Position numbers and translations under genes: made by a program
Assembly (NCBI GenBank): GCA_029934695.1
Contig: JAOZLU010000223.1
Span: forward strand, 1-10,014
DNA from: Desulfobacterales bacterium
Lineage (GTDB): Bacteria; Desulfobacterota; Desulfobacteria; Desulfobacterales; 4be13
Length of the DNA: 10,014 bases
Direction of reading: 5' to 3'
Part shown: piece by piece, positions 6,690 through 10,014 of the stretch
Layout: each line of letters starts with the position of its first letter
How positions within the stretch are numbered: position 1 is the stretch's first letter
Notes under the pieces: model-generated
Databases searched by the model: none
Seen by the model: the letters and a program-made list of their open reading frames with translations, nothing else
Told to the model about the DNA's origin: nothing

Positions 6690-6947
6690 ATGGACGAAGA
6701 CAGCAGAGATCATCTTGAACGACGCTGCCCCAGGCTGGGCGGGTCTGTAACATTTCAATACTGCATGGACTGCGGCGATGAGGAACTGCCCTGCTTTAAA
6801 ATTTTTGACTGCTGGTGGGAATATTTTGATATTGTAACGTATTTACAGAAAAAACTGTCCGAGGATCAGTTCAAAAGGCTTGCAATTTCAAAGCCAAGGC
6901 CAAAAGTGGCAAGTCTTGTTGATCTGATCCGACAGGCAAGGAGTTAG
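6690..6947 (+). CDS. Small cysteine-rich conserved hypothetical protein
   Basis: An 85-residue protein I cannot name. Its N-terminal half has regularly spaced cysteines: C13 (RRCPRLGG), C25 and C28 (YCMDCG), C35 (PCFK) and C41 (DCWWEYFD). This suggests a small metal-binding or redox fold. The CPRLG...C...C...DCWWE layout is one I associate with short uncharacterised deltaproteobacterial proteins, from memory only. The C-terminal half is helical and basic at the end. A strong GGAGG (6681-6685) lies 4 nt before the ATG. It follows trpB2 by 61 nt and precedes the MBL-fold gene. The stop codon lies inside a G-rich tandem repeat. The coding call is supported by the ribosome-binding site and the ordered cysteines. 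Confidence 0.75.
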   Translation: MDEDSRDHLERRCPRLGGSVTFQYCMDCGDEELPCFKIFDCWWEYFDIVTYLQKKLSEDQFKRLAISKPRPKVASLVDLIRQARS

Positions 6948-6982
6948 GGAGTTTAGGGAGTTTGGGAGTTGGGAGTTAGGAG
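6940..6982. repeat. Degenerate GGGAGTT tandem repeat
   Basis: About five units of 7 to 9 bp built on GGGAGTT run from the last codon and stop of the small cysteine-rich gene into the spacer before the MBL-fold gene: GGAGTTA, GGGAGTTTA, GGGAGTTT, GGGAGTT, GGGAGTTA. The length variation lies in the T/A part. Each unit contains GGGAG, which resembles a Shine-Dalgarno, but the real site for the next gene is at 7026-7032. Confidence 0.85.
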
Positions 6983-7039
6983 ACGGATTCAAAGAATTTT
7001 TAACGCGTTTTTCAACCCTTTTCACAGAGGAGAATTTAG

Positions 7040-7660
7040 TTGATTATTAAAACACTGGCGGTTGGGCCCATTGTGGCGAACTGCTATATTTTAGGTTGTG
7101 AGGAAACCAAAGAGGCTGTGGTTGTTGATCCGGGAGATGAGACGGGAAAAATTCTGTTGTCTCTTGCAGATTCAGCATTGAAAGTAAAGTATATCATTAA
7201 CACGCACGGTCATTTTGACCATGTGGGCGGCAATAAAAAAATGAAGGACGCAACTGGTGCGGATATCCTGATACACCCCCTTGACGCGCCCATGTTGGAT
7301 ACTCTTTCAGCGTCTGCCGCGAACTGGGGACTTTTGGCGGACGACTCTCCTCCGCCGGACCGGACGGTGGAAGATGGTGACGAAATTTCCTTTGGAAACA
7401 TTACGTTAAAAGTGATTCACACCCCGGGGCATACCCCGGGAGGCGTTTCGTTTCATACAAACGGATATGTCTTTGTCGGAGACACGCTTTTTGAAAGCTC
7501 AATCGGACGCACCGACTTTCCGGGCGGGAATCTTGAAACGCTCATATCCAGCATAAAGAACAAACTGTTTGCACTGGATGACGATGTGCAGGTCTTTACC
7601 GGACACGGCTCGACAACCACCATTGGCAGGGAAAAGCGTTCTAATCCTTTTCTCCGTTAG
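7040..7660 (+). CDS. MBL-fold metallo-hydrolase, glyoxalase II-like
   Basis: Metallo-beta-lactamase-fold hydrolase of the short glyoxalase II-like (YcbL/GloC-type) group, which hydrolyse thioesters such as S-lactoylglutathione with a two-metal centre. The 206 residues are right for this group and too short for classical GloB with its C-terminal helical domain. Metal ligands are in place: THGHFDH at 55-61 (H56, H58, D60, H61), TPGHTPGG at 128-135 (H131), GDTLF at 147-151 (D148) and TGHG at 187-190 (H189). I use the TTG start because GAGGAG (7027-7032) lies 7 nt upstream and the first residues (MIIKTLAVGPIVANCYIL) match the family N-terminus. It is the last gene of the rightward run and ends just before a strong terminator. 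The exact substrate cannot be told from sequence. Confidence 0.9.
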   Translation: MIIKTLAVGPIVANCYILGCEETKEAVVVDPGDETGKILLSLADSALKVKYIINTHGHFDHVGGNKKMKDATGADILIHPLDAPMLDTLSASAANWGLLADDSPPPDRTVEDGDEISFGNITLKVIHTPGHTPGGVSFHTNGYVFVGDTLFESSIGRTDFPGGNLETLISSIKNKLFALDDDVQVFTGHGSTTTIGREKRSNPFLR

Positions 7661-7685
7661 AAGGAATTCCGAAGTCGCATGAAAA

Positions 7686-7750
7686 AGAAGAAACCCGGAT
7701 TTTTCCGCAGAATTATTTCATTCAGGGAAAACTCGGGTTTCTTCTCTTTT
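7686..7750. terminator. Bidirectional intrinsic terminator between convergent genes
   Basis: An outer 12-bp stem (7686-7697 with 7734-7745, core GAAACCCG/CGGGTTTC) continues into an inner 6-bp stem (7701-7706 with 7726-7731) closed by a 19-nt loop. On the + strand the stem runs into TCTCTTTT. On the - strand it is followed by TTCTTTTTC. It lies 25 nt after the MBL-fold gene stop and serves both directions between that gene and ribD. Confidence 0.85.
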
Positions 7751-7774
7751 CCGACCCATGTATGCCGCCTTCCC

Positions 7775-7834
7775 AAAAAGCGTTATTCTCGAAACTCCTG
7801 ACAGGAAGAGCCTTTTTGGCTTTTCCGAATAACG
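7775..7834 (-). terminator. Compound hairpin and terminator after ribD
   Basis: CGTTATTC (7781-7788) pairs with GAATAACG (7827-7834), enclosing a second hairpin GGAAGAGCC/GGCTTTTCC (7804-7812 with 7818-7826, one G-U pair, 5-nt loop). Read on the - strand it begins 3 nt after the ribD stop and is followed by CTTTTTGGG, so it probably ends the deaminase-nrdR-ribD transcript ahead of the bidirectional terminator. Confidence 0.7.
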
Positions 7835-7837
7835 GAA

Positions 7838-8932
7838 TCACAGATATCCCTCAATCATCACATCTTCGCCAAAACGCCGGATATTCATTTCTCTGACAAT
7901 CAGACAATCCTTCATCATATCCGGGCCCGGCCCCTTGCAGATCGGCACCCCGTCATCTCCGCACAGAATTCTGGGCGCATAGAAAAAGTTGATTTTGTCA
8001 ACAATTCCTGCTTTCAGGGCTGATGCGATCACACGGCTTCCCCCCTCAATGAGGAGGCTTGTGATCCCCATGGCCCCCAGAAGGTCCATAAGCGGATCAA
8101 GATCAATCAGCCCATCTTTAAGTGACGTCTCAATCACCCTGGCTCCTTTATTTTCAATTCCGGCTTTTTTATCCTCTGAAACAGAACTGCCCGTAATAAT
8201 GAGCGTCTCCGCATCAGAATCAAGCCGCAGAATGTTCGTATCTTCAGAGATTGAAAGACGGGTGTCAAGAATAATCCTTGCCGGATCTCTCCCGTTCATA
8301 TCATTGAGACGGGTTGTCAGACTCGGGTCATCTTTTTTTACCGTGTCAATCCCCACCATGATCCCATCCATGGCATGACGGAGCCTGTGAACAAATTTTC
8401 TGGACTCTTCGCCTGACACCCATTTTGAATCGCCGATCCTTGTGGCAATACGGCCATCCAGCGTTGCAGCGCATTTTAAAGTTACAAAGGGCCGTTTTGT
8501 TGTGATATGTTTGATGAATATCTCGTTCAGTTTTCTGGCTTCGGCCTCGCAGACTCCTGAGATGATATCTATGCCCTGTTTTCTTAAATACGCATTCCCG
8601 TTTCCCTTCACATCGGGATTGGGATCATTCATGGCAACCACCACCCGTTTAATGCCGGCATTCAGAATCTTCTCCGTACAGGGCGGGGTCCGTCCTGTAT
8701 GATTGCAAGGCTCAAGCGTGACATACAGCGTTGCCCCTTTTGCAGAAGCTCCCGCATCATCAACGGCATTGACTTCGGCATGTGCATCGCCCACAGCCTC
8801 GTGATACCCCTTTCCCACAATCTCGCCGTCCCTCACCGCCACAGCCCCGACCATGGGATTGGGAGATGTAAACCCCCGACCTTTTGCCGCAAGATCAAGG
8901 GCTTTTTTCATAAAACAGTCGTCATTCACCAT
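7838..8932 (-). CDS. ribD: Riboflavin biosynthesis deaminase/reductase
   Basis: Bifunctional enzyme for the second and third steps after GTP cyclohydrolase II: pyrimidine deamination, then NADPH-dependent ribosyl side-chain reduction. The 364 residues are full length. The deaminase domain (about 1-145) has the zinc site H51-A-E53 and PCNHTGRTPPC at 75-85 (C76, C85), with NPMVGA at 25-30. The reductase domain (about 147-364) has KCAATLDGRIAT at 153-164, WVSGEESR at 171-178 and LIEGGS at 294-299. The start is at 8932, with M8 as an alternative. The 17-nt gap to nrdR consists entirely of a heptamer repeat (unit TGGTGAA on this strand) and has no classical Shine-Dalgarno, though each unit offers GGTGA, which fits the 3' part of an extended site. 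ribD is in the opposite orientation to ribBA and ribH. Confidence 0.96.
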   Translation of the reverse strand: MVNDDCFMKKALDLAAKGRGFTSPNPMVGAVAVRDGEIVGKGYHEAVGDAHAEVNAVDDAGASAKGATLYVTLEPCNHTGRTPPCTEKILNAGIKRVVVAMNDPNPDVKGNGNAYLRKQGIDIISGVCEAEARKLNEIFIKHITTKRPFVTLKCAATLDGRIATRIGDSKWVSGEESRKFVHRLRHAMDGIMVGIDTVKKDDPSLTTRLNDMNGRDPARIILDTRLSISEDTNILRLDSDAETLIITGSSVSEDKKAGIENKGARVIETSLKDGLIDLDPLMDLLGAMGITSLLIEGGSRVIASALKAGIVDKINFFYAPRILCGDDGVPICKGPGPDMMKDCLIVREMNIRRFGEDVMIEGYL

Positions 8933-8950
8933 TCACCATTCACCATTTAT
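8923..8950. repeat. Heptamer tandem repeat spanning the nrdR stop and ribD start
   Basis: Three perfect copies of CATTCAC (8923-8943) are followed by the degenerate CATTTAT (8944-8950). On the coding strand the unit reads GTGAATG. The array includes the ribD initiator ATG (8930-8932), all of the 17-nt intergenic gap and the first base of the nrdR stop. Because 7 is not a multiple of 3, the ATGs in successive units fall in different frames; the next one upstream (8937-8939) meets a stop after six codons. Confidence 0.9.
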
Positions 8951-9405
8951 CATTTGTTACCTGAGAGACTTTTCACCTCAGACACAAATTCATTTATATC
9001 TTTGAATCCTCTGTAAACCGACGCAAACCGCACATAAGCAATATCATCTATCCCATGAAGCTTTGCCATGATTTTTTCGCCGATGAGTGCGGAAGAGATT
9101 TCTTTTTCTCCGGTTTCCCTGAGATCACCTTCCAGTTCGTCAAGGAATTCTTCGATGACGTTCATGCTGATATCCCGCTTTTCACAGGCCTTCTGAATGC
9201 CTGAACGTACCTTTTCACGGTTGAACATCTCTCGGCGTCCGTCCTTTTTGATAATCATCATAGCGACTTCCTCAATGCGTTCGTAAGTGGTAAACCGCCT
9301 GCTGCATGTGAGGCATTCCCTTCGCCTTCGGATTGCAGTTCCAGTTTTGCTCTGTCTGGAATCAATGACTTTATCGTCAAATTCTCTGCAAAACGGGCAT
9401 TTCAT
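8950..9405 (-). CDS. nrdR: Transcriptional repressor NrdR
   Basis: Zinc-ribbon and ATP-cone repressor of ribonucleotide reductase genes; it senses ATP/dATP and binds NrdR boxes. The 151 residues are typical. The N-terminal zinc ribbon has C3-P-F-C6 and C31-x2-C34, with the basic stretch TAIRRRREC between them for DNA contact, and the ATP-cone spans about 49-139 (IIKKDGRREMFNREKVRSG begins it). The start ATG overlaps the stop of the deaminase gene (ATGA), with AGAGG 4 nt upstream inside that gene. Placement next to a dCMP deaminase joins two functions of deoxynucleotide supply, while linkage to ribD is common across bacteria without a clear functional reason. No NrdR-box-like palindrome is evident in this window. 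Confidence 0.97.
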   Translation of the reverse strand: MKCPFCREFDDKVIDSRQSKTGTAIRRRRECLTCSRRFTTYERIEEVAMMIIKKDGRREMFNREKVRSGIQKACEKRDISMNVIEEFLDELEGDLRETGEKEISSALIGEKIMAKLHGIDDIAYVRFASVYRGFKDINEFVSEVKSLSGNK

Positions 9406-9881
9406 AGATCCTCTTCCTGTTTTCCGGCATCAAGCTTTATCAGTGCCACATCCGCCTCTTTCAAATATTCTCCGGATCTGTGATCCGCATAGTCGGACTG
9501 ATAATAAATTTTTCTTATACCGGCATTGATAATCATTTTTGCACATATCGCACAGGGAAAATGTGTACAGAAAAGCGTGGCCCCTCTTATGGAAACCCCA
9601 TGAAACGCGGCTTGGATAATCGCGTTCTGCTCTGCGTGAATTCCGCTGCAGAGTTCATGGCGTTCGCCCGATGGCACATTCAGTTTTTCCCGGACACAAC
9701 CGGTTTCAATGCAGTGTCTCAGTCCGGTTGGTGCGCCGTTATAGCCGGTGGTCAGAATTCTCTTATCCTTTACGATCACAGCACCCACTGTACGCCTGAT
9801 GCAGGTGGAGCGTTTTGCCACAAGCACTGCAATATCCATAAAATAATCTTCCCATGAAGGGCGGACATCTTTTTTCGACAT
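9402..9881 (-). CDS. Deoxycytidylate (dCMP) deaminase family protein
   Basis: Zinc-dependent deaminase making dUMP from dCMP for thymidylate synthesis. The 159 residues fit the ComEB/dCMP deaminase family. The zinc site is H82-A-E84 (GIHAEQNAI, 80-88, E84 being the proton shuttle) with PCAIC at 109-113 giving C110 and C113. The RPSWEDYFMDIAVLVAKRSTC start (7-27) and TVGAVIVKDKRILTTGYNGAPTG (31-53) are also characteristic. The ATG at 9881 follows AAAGG with a 7-nt gap. It is first of three genes read leftwards (deaminase, nrdR, ribD) and overlaps nrdR by 4 nt. Related enzymes can act on dCTP or other cytidines; the sequence alone favours dCMP. Palindromic repeats lie upstream, and no promoter boxes are clear. 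Confidence 0.92.
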   Translation of the reverse strand: MSKKDVRPSWEDYFMDIAVLVAKRSTCIRRTVGAVIVKDKRILTTGYNGAPTGLRHCIETGCVREKLNVPSGERHELCSGIHAEQNAIIQAAFHGVSIRGATLFCTHFPCAICAKMIINAGIRKIYYQSDYADHRSGEYLKEADVALIKLDAGKQEEDL

Positions 9882-9943
9882 TATTAACCTTTAGGAACTA
9901 AAACTGCTGAGTATCCGTGACCGAACAATCTCCCCACTTCCTG

Positions 9944-10014
9944 CTCCTGCCGGATTGGTAAATCCGGCAGATGTTTCTCCGTTCTCCGCTCCTGCCGGAT
10001 TGCCAAATCCGGCA
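9944..10014. repeat. Two direct copies of a palindromic repeat (REP-like)
   Basis: Two hairpins, 9948-9969 and 9993-10014, each have the 9-bp stem TGCCGGATT/AATCCGGCA with 4-nt loops GGTA and GCCA. They are part of a direct repeat beginning GCTCCTGCCGGATTG, with a 45-bp period. The array reaches the right edge of the window and may continue. The loops differ while the stems are identical, as for selected RNA or DNA hairpins. It lies upstream of the deaminase operon. Confidence 0.9.

Noticed and set aside
7420..7445. Repeated CCCCGGGG palindromes
   Set aside because: They lie inside the MBL-fold gene and encode the TPGHTPGG metal-binding motif; codon content explains them.
9944..10014. Possible CRISPR array
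   Set aside because: There are only two units, they are perfect palindromes with variable loops, and the gap is about 23 nt with no cas genes; REP-like repeats fit better.

Overview
The window looks like a chromosome segment from a sulfate-reducing-type deltaproteobacterium (Desulfobacterota; the gene set and repeat style recall Desulfonema/Desulfococcus relatives). That placement is inference from gene content, moderate G+C, many short intergenic repeats and group II intron debris. No marker gene settles it.

Left part (1-3956, + strand): a riboflavin block. ribBA (65-1282) is followed by a two-gene accessory module, a DUF262 protein and a HEPN-domain protein joined by a 1-nt TGATG overlap (1418-2988). 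Then come ribH (3021-3491) and nusB (3525-3956). ribBA-ribH-nusB is a common neighbourhood in this group, so the DUF262-HEPN pair looks like an insertion, flanked on the left by a REPIN-like inverted repeat and on the right by a 17-bp tandem duplication.

Middle (4015-7660, + strand): an A+T-rich PD-(D/E)XK nuclease-like gene (4015-4653) is followed by about 520 nt of highly structured non-coding sequence (about 4710-5228), which I read as the 5' ribozyme half of a group II intron that has lost its reverse transcriptase and 3' domains. Next are an orphan TrpB2-type tryptophan synthase beta gene (5252-6628), a small cysteine-rich protein (6690-6947) and a glyoxalase II-like metallo-beta-lactamase-fold hydrolase (7040-7660).

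Right part (7686-9881, - strand): a bidirectional terminator separates the convergent genes. Then ribD, nrdR and a dCMP deaminase are read leftwards as one operon (deaminase-nrdR with an ATGA overlap, then ribD). Together the two arms supply GTP cyclohydrolase II/DHBP synthase (RibBA), deaminase/reductase (RibD) and lumazine synthase (RibH). Riboflavin synthase (ribE) is not in the window, and the usual nrdR-ribD-ribE-ribBA-ribH-nusB order seems to have been broken by rearrangement.

Short tandem repeats with a period of about 7 bp sit in three gene junctions (1-56, 6940-6982, 8923-8950), and palindromic repeats sit at 1308-1384 and 9944-10014. The points most worth a second look are the DUF262-HEPN pair, the headless group II intron remnant in front of trpB2, a His-to-Gln change at the usual metal ligand of the RibB domain, and ribD translation starting inside a heptamer repeat.
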